In this document: piece by piece, positions 1-8,409 of the stretch
Layout of the letters: each line of letters opens with the position of its first letter
How positions within the stretch are numbered: position 1 is the first letter of the stretch
Source of the DNA: a virus
IMG/VR virus record: IMGVR_UViG_3300001683_000172
Span: 1 to 49,191 of that record
Strand: one strand, 5' to 3'
Length of the DNA: 49,191 bases
The notes under the pieces: generated by a model
Databases searched by the model: none
The model's input: only the letters and a program-made list of their open reading frames with translations
Told to the model about the DNA's origin: nothing
Program-made: the position numbers and the translations under genes

Positions 1-355
1 TTTCAACACCCAATCTCTTATCAACTGCCTTACCAATATTCATAGCCTTTGGAAAACCTGTTGCATATGCCCAATAGATAGGTGAGAAACTCACATCAAA
101 TCCTACTTCCTCTAACATCTTTACCATTCTGGATTGTACATCACTTCTTGGTGCAGACATAACAAATGCAAATGAACCTGGTTTCAGAACTCTCAAACAT
201 TCCTCAAATATCTCTCGTGGTGGAAGTGTCTGATCCCAATCTTTACCCATAAATCCATATCCATACGGTGGGTCTGTGCAAAGTAAATCTATGGAGTTTT
301 CATCATAATCTTTTAAAACTTCTAAACTTTCTCCATTGATTAGTTTACTCTCCAT
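1..355 (-). CDS. DNA adenine methyltransferase, 3' end outside window
   Basis: This is the N-terminal 118 codons of a protein that continues past the left edge. Near residue 33 it has the TDPPYGYGF motif, the DPPY catalytic loop (motif IV) of amino-methyltransferases, and DPPY favours N6-adenine. It continues with a 'CLRVLKPGSFAFVMSAPRSD' segment typical of the strand after that loop. DPPY near the N-terminus with the SAM-binding FxGxG motif expected later fits the beta-type order. Likely roles are protecting phage DNA from host restriction or marking it. The target-recognition part is not visible, so specificity cannot be judged. The start ATG overlaps the end of the upstream 59-aa gene by 11 nt. 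Confidence 0.85.
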   Translation of the reverse strand, partial: MESKLINGESLEVLKDYDENSIDLLCTDPPYGYGFMGKDWDQTLPPREIFEECLRVLKPGSFAFVMSAPRSDVQSRMVKMLEEVGFDVSFSPIYWAYATGFPKAMNIGKAVDKRLGVE

Positions 356-524
356 ATAATTGCTTTCTACGTTCTTCCGTTATTTCGTCTCGTCTTTTCT
401 TTCTATACCTATCCCTTGCAACTTTACGTAAAGCTTCCTTATTACGCTCATAGTGTTCCATTTGCCATTTTCGCTGAGCTACCTGTTGTTGTTTTTCTGT
501 AAAATATTTACGCTTTCTTCCCAT
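345..524 (-). CDS. Small very basic protein, 59 aa, unknown function
   Basis: A 59-codon frame starts with ATG and reads MGRKRKYFTEKQQQVAQRKW at its N-terminus. It is rich in Arg/Lys and likely helical. It overlaps the end of the 5'-nuclease gene (17 nt) and the start of the methyltransferase gene (11 nt), so it fills the space between two clear genes in the same operon, which supports its being real. The composition suggests nucleic-acid binding, for example a small DNA-binding partner. I do not recognise a family. Confidence 0.6.
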   Translation of the reverse strand: MGRKRKYFTEKQQQVAQRKWQMEHYERNKEALRKVARDRYRKKRRDEITEERRKQLYGE

Positions 525-1587
525 GACTCATCCTTGCGTATCTATTCAATTGTGTAAAATTTTGAGTTAACCAACCCTGTAAATTCGGTAATGCTGTAAA
601 TAATTTATCTTGAACAAACTTAGTTTCAAACTTAAATTTTATTAATTCTGTTATATGACTTTCAACTATATCCATAATTTTCATTTTATTGCTAGGTGTG
701 ATATCTACGTTAAATAATTGCATTAATTTTCTATTTAGAAATAATTGTTCTTTACAAATACCTACACTTTCATATAACTTTAATTCATCTTTCTTTTCTT
801 CTGAAATTTTTATACATTCTTCTAATGTATAATATGGTTCATCTCTATCTGTTATTTTAGGAAATCTTTTTATGATAGTTTTAAGTCCAGCGCCCCGTAC
901 ACCAGGAATATTATCAGATTTATCTCCTTCTAATATTCTATAAGTTAAAAAGTTTTTTGATGGTATTCCATATTCATCATATATTGCATCCCTATCATAT
1001 ATTTTCTTTTTAGTAGGGCTATATACTTTGATTCTATGATTTATAAGTTGAAGAAAATCTTTATCTGTAGATGTAATTACTACTTTACTTTCATTAAAAA
1101 TTTGTTTAGATAAATGAGCTATAACATCATCTGCTTCAATATTATCCATAGCTAAAATTGTAACTGGCAACAATTGTAAATACTCAATTACAGATTGTAA
1201 TTGTTTCATCATATTCTTTCGCTCATCGTCCTCGCTAGCAAAATCATATGCGCGCACTAATCTACTCTTTGGTTTCCTACCAGCTTTATATTCAGGAAAT
1301 AACTTACGGCGGCGGGTGCTCCCACCCTTACCATCAAATACTATAATGGCTCGGGTGGGATTGAAAAGATGGATTGCATAACCTATACTTTTTAGAAAGC
1401 CAACTATTCCCCCAATGTGAATTCCATCATCATTGAGAGTTGGCATAACGCTGAATACTCTTATAAAGGTATTCAGTCCATCTACAATAAGTACCTTATC
1501 ATTGAAGTGACCACCATCTAAACTACCGCCTTTTTTCTTAATTTCTTCAAGTATACTGACATATCTTTTATTCATTATCCGCCCCAT
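508..1587 (-). CDS. rnh: 5'-3' exonuclease / flap endonuclease (T4 RNase H type)
   Basis: PIN/FEN-type 5' nuclease that would remove RNA primers and flaps during phage replication. The acidic metal-binding residues of the family are visible: VLIVDGLNTF with D36, IIVFDGKGG with D85, NIEADDVIAHL with E151/D153/D154, TSTDKDF with D175/D177, and GDKSDNIPGVRGAGLKT (D222/D225 plus the helix-hairpin-helix). RRRKLFPEYKAGRKP (residues 92-106) is the helical-arch Arg/Lys segment. At 359 aa it is somewhat longer than T4 RNase H (about 305). A second in-frame ATG 12 nt downstream (1575) is an equally possible start. The gene overlaps the recombinase gene by 20 nt, so the two are probably co-transcribed. 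Confidence 0.93.
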   Translation of the reverse strand: MGRIMNKRYVSILEEIKKKGGSLDGGHFNDKVLIVDGLNTFIRVFSVMPTLNDDGIHIGGIVGFLKSIGYAIHLFNPTRAIIVFDGKGGSTRRRKLFPEYKAGRKPKSRLVRAYDFASEDDERKNMMKQLQSVIEYLQLLPVTILAMDNIEADDVIAHLSKQIFNESKVVITSTDKDFLQLINHRIKVYSPTKKKIYDRDAIYDEYGIPSKNFLTYRILEGDKSDNIPGVRGAGLKTIIKRFPKITDRDEPYYTLEECIKISEEKKDELKLYESVGICKEQLFLNRKLMQLFNVDITPSNKMKIMDIVESHITELIKFKFETKFVQDKLFTALPNLQGWLTQNFTQLNRYARMSHGKKA

Positions 1588-2683
1588 CTGTAATTTCTAC
1601 ATCGTCAATTCCTAAAGCACTTTTATCATACTTTAGAATAACTTTATCACAGATGAGTTTATAGATATATTCTTTTAGATCTTCATCTTTTAACATATCA
1701 GCAAAATCTTTAGATTGAAATTTCTTTACTTCTATTTCTTTCCCAGTTTCCAAATCAATTATTGGCAAGGAGTACCAAGCTCCAGCAACTTTAGCTATAC
1801 CATGTTCTTTCATTATAGTTAGCCAACTACCTTCATCATCGATACCACTCTCAAAATAAAGAGGAAACTCCGCTTTTCTTAGTGGAGGTCCCAATCTATT
1901 TTTTACAACTTGCGCTAGAATCGTCATCCCAATAACATTCTTCTTAGAATCTTTTATTTGACCTTTGTTTTTTAACCTAATTCTAGTCGACGCATGAAAT
2001 GGTAATGCCTTTCCACCACTTGTTGTCCAAGGGTCTCCAAACATTACTCCAAGTTTTTGTCTAAGTTGATTTGTAAACACAAGAGCAACTTTCTGTCGCC
2101 CTATCATTTGAGTAATTTTTCTTAATGCTTTAGAAACAATAATTGCTTTTGCAGTAGCCCAACCATCTTTATCAAAGTCGGCTTCCATTTCTACTTTCGT
2201 AGTAGCCGCTGCAAGTGAATCTACTAATATTGTCACCAATCTATCTTTATCCGAACTTCTAACTTGTAAAACTATTTCTTCAATAGCTTCAAATATATCT
2301 TCAACTGTTTCCAAATGTAAGTATAACATACTGCTTACATCTACACCAATAACTTCTAAAAAATCATGACTTACTGACGTTTCTGTATCAATATAAACTG
2401 CTACACCATTCTTCTTTTGGGTTTCAGCGAGAATATGAGCTCCAACTAAAGATTTACCACTAGATTCCAATCCATTGAGTTCTGTAATTCTACCTACTGC
2501 AATACCACCGTTTGGCTTATTTGATATTGCTAAATCCAACACAGTTGAACCAGTAGAAATAAACTCTTTTATATCTGTTGGCGTACTATCAGACCCATCC
2601 AAAAAATACGCCACTTTCATGTCCTTAAACTTCTTATTTAAAGTATCAGCAAGGACATCAGCTAACTCATCCCGTACAGACAT
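1568..2683 (-). CDS. uvsX: RecA/UvsX-family recombinase
   Basis: ATP-dependent strand-exchange protein for recombination-dependent replication and repair. Walker A is GLESSGKS (residues 71-78), which matches RecA GPESSGKT closely. YIDTETS at 97-103 carries the catalytic glutamate, LVDSLAAA near 153-160 is Walker B, and TNQLRQKLGVMFG at 204-216 includes the ATP-sensing Gln before loop L2. TSGGKALPFHASTRIRL matches the RecA 'GGNALKFYASVRL' segment. At 371 aa it is close to T4 UvsX (about 390) and RecA (about 350). The C-terminus is acidic, as in RecA. It lies between the ssDNA-binding protein and the 5' nuclease, forming a recombination/replication operon. Confidence 0.95.
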   Translation of the reverse strand: MSVRDELADVLADTLNKKFKDMKVAYFLDGSDSTPTDIKEFISTGSTVLDLAISNKPNGGIAVGRITELNGLESSGKSLVGAHILAETQKKNGVAVYIDTETSVSHDFLEVIGVDVSSMLYLHLETVEDIFEAIEEIVLQVRSSDKDRLVTILVDSLAAATTKVEMEADFDKDGWATAKAIIVSKALRKITQMIGRQKVALVFTNQLRQKLGVMFGDPWTTSGGKALPFHASTRIRLKNKGQIKDSKKNVIGMTILAQVVKNRLGPPLRKAEFPLYFESGIDDEGSWLTIMKEHGIAKVAGAWYSLPIIDLETGKEIEVKKFQSKDFADMLKDEDLKEYIYKLICDKVILKYDKSALGIDDVEITDGADNE

Positions 2684-2699
2684 CTGTATATCCTATTCT

Positions 2700-3470
2700 T
2701 TAAGCGTTTTGATTAAATAATTCATCAAAAGCTGATGATACAGATTCTACAGTTTTTGTAGTTTCTGCAACTTTATCTGAAGTGACTGATTCACCTTTTT
2801 TAGTGTCATCAGTTTCTTCACTCTTACCTTCAAGCCAATCATTTAAAATCTCAGTAAGTTCATCATAAGTCTTTTCCTGATAAATTTCTGTGAGTTCACG
2901 TTGTGAATCTGATACCAATTCAAGAATATTTTTATCCTCTGAAATCGGAGCCGTTACTGGCTTAACTCTAATAGCAGTAGATGGGAAAGTAGCCCCTGTT
3001 TCTTCTGCAGTCTTAAATTCAACATTAACATCTCGTCCATTTAATGGATCTGTAATATCACCATAATCTGGATCTGAAATAACTGAAAGAAGTTCCTGGT
3101 AAACGGTTTTTCCGAATCCCCAGAATTTAACACCTTCTTTTTCCTCACCTCGTACAACTACAGGTGCAAAAGTTCTCATTTTGGCTTCGAGTTTCTTTCC
3201 AAGACGATAATCATCACGATTACCAGAAGTTTTCAACTTCTGAGCAAATTCTTCTATTGGGTCTGGTCGACCGAAAGAAATTGGTGATAGATAAGATTTT
3301 CCACCTAAATTATAATGGAAAAATAATTCTATAAAAGGATTGTCCTTATTAAATTTATAAGGTACAATTCTTATAATTTGTGTTCCTGGTTGTGGTTTCC
3401 AAAGAACGGATGTTCTTTGATTTGTTGCTTGTAACTGGTTTAAACGTCGTTTTACTAGATCTAAATCCAT
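2700..3470 (-). CDS. 32: Single-stranded DNA-binding protein (gp32-like)
   Basis: 256-aa protein with the layout of T4 gp32. It has a basic N-terminal arm (LVKRRLNQLQATNQR) for cooperative self-interaction, then an OB-fold-like core with IIRIVPYKFNKDNPFIELFFHYN and SYLSPISFGRPDPIEEFAQKL. It ends in an acidic, Ser/Thr-rich C-terminal tail (after about residue 200) closing with SAFDELFNQNA, resembling the acidic tip through which phage and bacterial SSBs recruit partners. Unlike T4 gp32 it has no cysteines, so the structural zinc site is absent. The gene directly precedes uvsX. The upstream 95-nt gap is very AT-rich and ends in an AGGAG ribosome-binding site. Confidence 0.85.
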   Translation of the reverse strand: MDLDLVKRRLNQLQATNQRTSVLWKPQPGTQIIRIVPYKFNKDNPFIELFFHYNLGGKSYLSPISFGRPDPIEEFAQKLKTSGNRDDYRLGKKLEAKMRTFAPVVVRGEEKEGVKFWGFGKTVYQELLSVISDPDYGDITDPLNGRDVNVEFKTAEETGATFPSTAIRVKPVTAPISEDKNILELVSDSQRELTEIYQEKTYDELTEILNDWLEGKSEETDDTKKGESVTSDKVAETTKTVESVSSAFDELFNQNA

Positions 3471-3565
3471 TTTTTAATCTCCTATATGTATATTTTAATT
3501 ATTAATTATTAATTGTAAATGGTTAATCAATTTAAGAACCATTCACATATAAGTATCATGTAGTT
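3471..3565 (-). promoter_or_regulatory. AT-rich leader before the ssDNA-binding protein gene
   Basis: This 95-nt spacer is one of the longer gaps in the replication block. On the coding strand it has a TTGATT element followed about 17 nt later by A/T repeats (tandem ATTAATT units), then TATAGGAG just before the ATG. This is compatible with a host-sigma70-like early or middle promoter, but the -10 match is not distinct. The structural-gene motif TATATTTATA is absent here, which fits a different expression class. Confidence 0.35.
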
Positions 3566-4417
3566 TTACAAACTACCATTCTTTTTTGAATTTTCTATAA
3601 CTTTCAAAGCATACTCATAATAAAATCTACCTGCTTTAGGTCCACCGTTTCTTTTTCCATCCGATTCACCTATAGGTTTAATCCATAAAAATGCGTCACA
3701 TAATTCATTAGTAGTTTCTGTAGTTGGAAAAGTACCTATCACTGCGGTTGATGGATTACACCAATCCCCTGTATATCCAAACCCATTTCTAGAAGTATCT
3801 ATCACATAATGCTTATCTATTTTATTAGATATTTTATCTCCATAAATCATACATTGTTCCGTAGAAACAAAATTTGAAGTATTTAAAGCAAACCCTTCAT
3901 AAGACTCTTTATCAAATTTACTCAAAATATTTATAACTTCATCCACTTTTAACCAATATGGATGCCCAACATCTAAATATATCTTAGCATTACATCCTTT
4001 ATGTAAAAATTTTAAAGCTTTTCTAATTAATCTAATTCTTTTCTGTTTTTCTTCATATTTCATATCAAATGACTGTGCTAAAGCATCTGGTTCATATATT
4101 ACTATTGGAGATTTATCTTCTATCCCCTTTGATACATCCTTTATAAAATCTATATAGGCTACTTGATTAATTTCTCCACCCTTAGCATAATGACCCAAAT
4201 CTCTATCTGGTATAGAATATATAACTATATAAGGTAAATACGGATCCGCTCTATCAAATAATCTTTTAATTCGTTTTTGGATATTCCTTACCTTTTTATA
4301 CGGTGATGAACCATACCAAAATGCTATAGGTTGTCCAAATATTTTATTTAATTCTTTGGATTTTACTGTATGTTCTTTATGTATTCTAAAATCTGGATAA
4401 TAAAACCTGTATTCCAT
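3566..4417 (-). CDS. Glycoside hydrolase family 6 (beta-1,4-glucanase/cellulase), no signal peptide
   Basis: 283-aa protein carrying the GH6 signatures in the correct order. These are VIYSIPDRDLGHYAKGGE (residues 65-82, the 'PDRDC...GE' loop), IVIYEPDALA (105-114), AKIYLDVGHPYWL (144-156), GFALNTSNF (175-183), YVIDTSRNG (204-212), DWCNP (218-222) and FLWIKPIGESDG (243-254). By comparison with Cel6A enzymes, D111 in EPDALA would be the catalytic acid, D71/D73 the assisting aspartates, and D253 the aspartate of the GESDG loop. Length matches a minimal bacterial GH6 catalytic domain. There is no carbohydrate-binding module, linker, signal peptide or membrane segment. The Cys of the usual 'DRDC' is Leu74, suggesting no disulfide there and a cytoplasmic enzyme released at lysis. 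The ATG lies about 21 nt after an AGGAG that overlaps the upstream stop, a long spacing. Confidence 0.9.
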   Translation of the reverse strand: MEYRFYYPDFRIHKEHTVKSKELNKIFGQPIAFWYGSSPYKKVRNIQKRIKRLFDRADPYLPYIVIYSIPDRDLGHYAKGGEINQVAYIDFIKDVSKGIEDKSPIVIYEPDALAQSFDMKYEEKQKRIRLIRKALKFLHKGCNAKIYLDVGHPYWLKVDEVINILSKFDKESYEGFALNTSNFVSTEQCMIYGDKISNKIDKHYVIDTSRNGFGYTGDWCNPSTAVIGTFPTTETTNELCDAFLWIKPIGESDGKRNGGPKAGRFYYEYALKVIENSKKNGSL

Positions 4418-4433
4418 ATAACTTGAATCTAAC

Positions 4434-4847
4434 CTAATCTCCTATTCCCCACTCTGAAACTAATATTACTTTATGAATTTTTGTTTTTATCTCTACCAAC
4501 TTATCATCATTATATAATAAAATACAATTACGATAATCATCCCAGGGTATTGGGAATTTTTTATCAAGTATTCCATTGTTTAACTGTAATATAATTTTAT
4601 TTAATGCATTTATTGTATATAAAGTATTGGTATGTTTTTTTCTATGCAGAGAAATTGTATTTGGTATACCTTCCATAAAATCTGTTTCAAACTCAACATT
4701 ATATGTACAAATCAAATTAGTAGGTTCATTAGTATTATTAAAAACATATATTTTATCAAACAAAATTTTATTACAACTAATAATAATATCAATTATCTCA
4801 TTTAAATTATTCTTTTTTGCGAAAGTACAAAGTAATTGGGTTTTCAT
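4434..4847 (-). CDS. Unknown 137-aa protein upstream of the GH6 gene
   Basis: Starts at the ATG that overlaps the stop of the preceding gene as TAATG, giving MKTQLLCTFAKKNNLNEIID at the N-terminus. A TTG three codons earlier is less likely. The protein is soluble-looking, mixed alpha/beta, rich in Asn, Ile and Lys, with FPIPWDDYRNCILLYNDDKL near the C-terminus. No catalytic motif or transmembrane segment is evident and I do not recognise a family. It is translationally coupled to the 762-aa gene and is followed 16 nt later by the GH6 gene. Confidence 0.7.
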   Translation of the reverse strand: MKTQLLCTFAKKNNLNEIIDIIISCNKILFDKIYVFNNTNEPTNLICTYNVEFETDFMEGIPNTISLHRKKHTNTLYTINALNKIILQLNNGILDKKFPIPWDDYRNCILLYNDDKLVEIKTKIHKVILVSEWGIGD

Positions 4848-7135
4848 TATCCGCAAAGTCCTAGTTTTTTAGTTGCTATAGCCATACACTTCTGATATTC
4901 TTGTCCCCATTTCATAGAGTCTTGTACCATACCACCTGGACCAGATTTTGACCTACAAGTTTGTGTTGCTATTACTCTATTTTTATGGTCATAAATTATT
5001 GCTTTTATTTGGTCACTACCATCTTCCATCTTATATGGTTCATATGTGACTGTCATACCATCTTCAATTGACTGTCCCTCTTTCAAACCAAGACAATCTC
5101 TATGTACAGCTGGATCTCCAACTACAGCACAATCAAACTCTTCCAGTTTTTCTAATCTTGGGTCGCCCTTTTTAATTGGGTTACCAGTTGGTTCACCATT
5201 TTTATCTAAAAGATACCAACCATCCTTTTCATTGGCATACATATTACCTTTAGCATCTTGTTTCAACCCCAGTGCCACTAAATTTTTATATTCACCATGT
5301 ATCAAATCAAAATTACCATTTGGTATACCTGGGTGTTTTGGTGGTCCATCTGAAGCCCCTGCTCGGTGTCCCTCTGCAATATTTAAATGCATCCTATTCA
5401 TTAAATCTTGGATAAAAGTTTTATCACCCAGATCTGGAATTGGTGGTTTTTGTCCAGCACCAAGTTTATTTAATTCTTCTCTTTGTTTATTTAGTGCATC
5501 TGTTTGTTTTACATAATAACTTCTTAAATCTGCATCTGTCATCGCTGGGTCTATTGGGTCATCTCCAGTTATCATCTTCTCTTCTACTAATAGTCTTGAT
5601 ATTATTGAAATATCCTCGGCTGCCATACCTTTTTCTTTATCATCTCTTAGGGAAAGACCTGGTGTTTTATCTTTTAATGATTGTAAATATGTTTTAAGAT
5701 GTTTCTTAAGTTCTGCTTCATTTGGTGGTGGCCCCATCAACGCCTTTCTTTCCTCTGGTGACAAACCAACTCTTTTTAACGCAATCTTTAAATATTTTTC
5801 TGGCGTTCCACTTATTCCTGGCGGAGTTCCAGTTTTATCATTCATAAGTCTTTTATATATCAAATCAAGTGTAGCATTGTCATCAGCAAAATCACTAAGT
5901 CTTTGTGTATATCCACCAACATACTCTGCTTGCTCCGTTCTTTGTTTGGCTATTTCATCTGTAGTATCTTTAGCAATTTTATCTGCTTTATCGTGTTCTT
6001 CTGGTGGTAAACTCTCTTTTGCTCTTTCATTATTATTATTTGCTGTTTTCTTAGGCCCACTATTTGATTGTTGGTCTTCTGTAGTCATCTTATTTGAGGT
6101 GTGATTTATAGCCGCCTTGATTGGTTTACCATTATCATCATACTCAATCATAAAAACTATAGTATCCGTTGGGTCTTCTCCGCCACCACCGTGTTTTATT
6201 ATTGACTTATATCCATATTCTATAACATTCCCATCTTTATCCAATGTATCGGCAATCTTAACACCATTCGGCGGGGGACCAGGTATATGGGTTATTCCTG
6301 CTTTTTCTAATTCTTCTAATCTTGTAACGGCATCGTCTAAAGAACCTTGAGAACCACCAATGTGTGAAACCTTTGTATTTTCAGCACTCATTCCCTCTCT
6401 TTCTAAGGTTTCATTTACTCTCTGTTTCTCTCTACGAGCACTTCGTATCATCTGTTTTCTTTTTGTCTCATTATTATTTTTAGAAGAACTACCAAGTTCA
6501 GTCGTATCTAATTTATCCTTTAAACACCCATCTACATCATTTGGATGTGTATCTAAACACGCCATAGCATATCCAGTTCCTATCTCACTTACTGCCGATG
6601 ATTTAGTTCCTGGTGGTTGTTCTTCCCCATTCATTACTGCAAGTTTTGAATCACCATCTATATCATCTATTTCTGCTTCTGATATTGGTTTATTTGGTGC
6701 AGGTTTTTTCTTCTTTTTCTTTTTAGGTACTGCGCCCCTCTCTGGCTCAGTCTCTCTTTCAAAATCTCCTGCTCCTAATTCACCAGATGGTTCTTCTTTA
6801 TCACCTTTTCCTGATGGATTAGCATACTTGTCAGCTGCTTCTTTATCATCACCAAAGGAATCTGTATTACCTTCAGGATTCATAGCTTTCCACTGGCCAG
6901 TTGGTTTATCTGGTTTGTCATCTTTCTTATGAGCTTGCCAAACTTCACCTGGATTATGTTTTTTAGAGGTAGGAGCTTCCAACAATAAAACAAATTTATT
7001 AATAGCATCCCAAGTCCACCCCTCTTCTAACAATACATTTTCTAAATGAAAAATATGATGCTTATTTTTAGAATTTGGACCTAACTTACCAATCTTTTGT
7101 GACCATTTTTTTACTATCTTTTTAAAATAGCTCAT
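4847..7135 (-). CDS. Large hydrophilic protein of unknown function, 762 aa
   Basis: The N-terminal about 50 residues are basic and helical (MSYFKKIVKKWSQKIGKLGP, then LLEEGWTWDAINKFVLLLEA). A long low-complexity region follows, rich in Lys, Asp, Glu, Gly and Pro, including a run of seven lysines near residue 140. The rest is a charged segment with few hydrophobics. The C-terminal about 120 residues look globular, with three cysteines in CAVVGDPAVHRDCLGLKEGQ, and end in CMAIATKKLGLCG. There is no transmembrane region or recognisable enzyme motif. Its start overlaps the polymerase stop by 4 nt (ATGA). It could be a virion-packaged or ejected protein, but nothing in the sequence proves this. Confidence 0.75.
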   Translation of the reverse strand: MSYFKKIVKKWSQKIGKLGPNSKNKHHIFHLENVLLEEGWTWDAINKFVLLLEAPTSKKHNPGEVWQAHKKDDKPDKPTGQWKAMNPEGNTDSFGDDKEAADKYANPSGKGDKEEPSGELGAGDFERETEPERGAVPKKKKKKKPAPNKPISEAEIDDIDGDSKLAVMNGEEQPPGTKSSAVSEIGTGYAMACLDTHPNDVDGCLKDKLDTTELGSSSKNNNETKRKQMIRSARREKQRVNETLEREGMSAENTKVSHIGGSQGSLDDAVTRLEELEKAGITHIPGPPPNGVKIADTLDKDGNVIEYGYKSIIKHGGGGEDPTDTIVFMIEYDDNGKPIKAAINHTSNKMTTEDQQSNSGPKKTANNNNERAKESLPPEEHDKADKIAKDTTDEIAKQRTEQAEYVGGYTQRLSDFADDNATLDLIYKRLMNDKTGTPPGISGTPEKYLKIALKRVGLSPEERKALMGPPPNEAELKKHLKTYLQSLKDKTPGLSLRDDKEKGMAAEDISIISRLLVEEKMITGDDPIDPAMTDADLRSYYVKQTDALNKQREELNKLGAGQKPPIPDLGDKTFIQDLMNRMHLNIAEGHRAGASDGPPKHPGIPNGNFDLIHGEYKNLVALGLKQDAKGNMYANEKDGWYLLDKNGEPTGNPIKKGDPRLEKLEEFDCAVVGDPAVHRDCLGLKEGQSIEDGMTVTYEPYKMEDGSDQIKAIIYDHKNRVIATQTCRSKSGPGGMVQDSMKWGQEYQKCMAIATKKLGLCG

Positions 7136-8409
7136 GCTATAAATTTCTCCGTTATATCTTCCATCTCGTGATAATTATCTCCCCTATGTACCGTAACTGG
7201 ATACTTTCCAGTATGTTCCAATATAGATTTAATTGATTGTAAACACTCCAAACCATCTTCGATGTAAAAATCAAATAAAAATGAATCATAATTATACAAT
7301 ACCAATTTACTCTTATACTTTTTTATTCTAGGTAATAAATTATTTAACATTTCCATATTTCTCTCTGTTTCTAAATTTTGAATAAAGTAATTAAACAATT
7401 TATTTTTATTCATATCACTCATATTACTACTATATATCTTCTTTCTATAAATATAAGATTCTATATATTTATTCCTTAGATAAAACTTCCAAAGCTTCTT
7501 TACAAACACTTTTACCTTACCAAAAAATTCTATATTTTTACCAATATCAAAAGGTACTCCACCATATAAATATTTAAAACTCAATACTTTAGCCTCTTTA
7601 TAAGTAATTCCATATAGTTCTGCAAAATATTCATGTACTGAAGTTTTTGGTAACTCAAAATCTAAAACATCTGCAATCAATCGTAAATGGTATGCATCAT
7701 AATCAAACTCAACCAATTTACCTTTACTACCAAATCTACTTATATATGGTTTTCTACTACCATCTGTTTTATTTAATGCTGCAAAATTAATTCCACCAAA
7801 TCTATTAGATGGACGACCTGTTGATGTAAAATTATTATACTGTGTATAAACCAATTGATCGTTTTTTAGTATTCCATTTTTTTCTATATTGTATAATAAT
7901 CTAGTCATATAATCATATCTTGAATTTGTAAACTCTTCTTTGAAAATATTATCATCCATGTGTTTTTTAATATATTCATAATGCTTTAATAATGGAATAT
8001 AATCATTAAGATTTTTTTGATTTGGAAATTTATAATCCCAAAATGATATATAATTATCATCTTCATCAATATAATTATAATCTTTATTAGTTTCTAAATA
8101 TAATAGTGTAGATATATCTACCGTATGTTTAAAATCAATTTGATGTAAAAGATTCTTTTTATTCCACACATACTTTTTATTCTCTGTTTTTAACTGTTTT
8201 AAATACTTGATAGGTAAATTTAGAGCATCATTATGATTGAACGGTAATATATAATCATCATCTAATCGTACACATAAAAATGATATCCTGTTCTGTGATG
8301 GATGTAAATGTATATCTGAAAATACATAATAGATTACTGGTCCAGCCTTTCTGCTTTGATACTTAGACCAAAAATAATCAAATTCTTTTTTTGACTCAAT
8401 TATTTCCAA
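7132..8409 (-). CDS. Divergent short family-A DNA polymerase
   Basis: The C-terminal half has the polymerase A landmarks. NFTSTGRPSNRFGGINFAAL (193-212) matches the 'TxTGRLSSxxPNLQNIP' segment. VEFDYDAYHLRLIAD (233-247) is motif A with D236. EAKVLSFKYLYGG (272-284) is motif B, keeping the Lys, Phe and Tyr equivalents of Pol I K758, F762 and Y766. NYFIQN (340-345) keeps the N..Q pair, and LVLYNYDSFLFDF (369-381) is motif C with D375. Both metal-binding aspartates are kept, but motif A Glu710 becomes His, motif B Arg754 becomes Tyr, and motif C HDE becomes YDS. The N-terminal about 190 aa resemble a degenerate 3'-5' exonuclease domain without the usual acidic set. At 425 aa it is much shorter than Pol I or T7 polymerase. 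It overlaps thyX by 10 nt. It may be a repair-type polymerase or a very reduced replicative one. Confidence 0.8.
   Translation of the reverse strand: MEIIESKKEFDYFWSKYQSRKAGPVIYYVFSDIHLHPSQNRISFLCVRLDDDYILPFNHNDALNLPIKYLKQLKTENKKYVWNKKNLLHQIDFKHTVDISTLLYLETNKDYNYIDEDDNYISFWDYKFPNQKNLNDYIPLLKHYEYIKKHMDDNIFKEEFTNSRYDYMTRLLYNIEKNGILKNDQLVYTQYNNFTSTGRPSNRFGGINFAALNKTDGSRKPYISRFGSKGKLVEFDYDAYHLRLIADVLDFELPKTSVHEYFAELYGITYKEAKVLSFKYLYGGVPFDIGKNIEFFGKVKVFVKKLWKFYLRNKYIESYIYRKKIYSSNMSDMNKNKLFNYFIQNLETERNMEMLNNLLPRIKKYKSKLVLYNYDSFLFDFYIEDGLECLQSIKSILEHTGKYPVTVHRGDNYHEMEDITEKFIA

Noticed and set aside
3560-3576. Hairpin GTAGTTT/AAACTAC at the GH6 stop as a terminator
   Set aside because: A 7-bp AT-rich stem that includes the stop codon and is not followed by a T tract on the coding strand; too weak to call.
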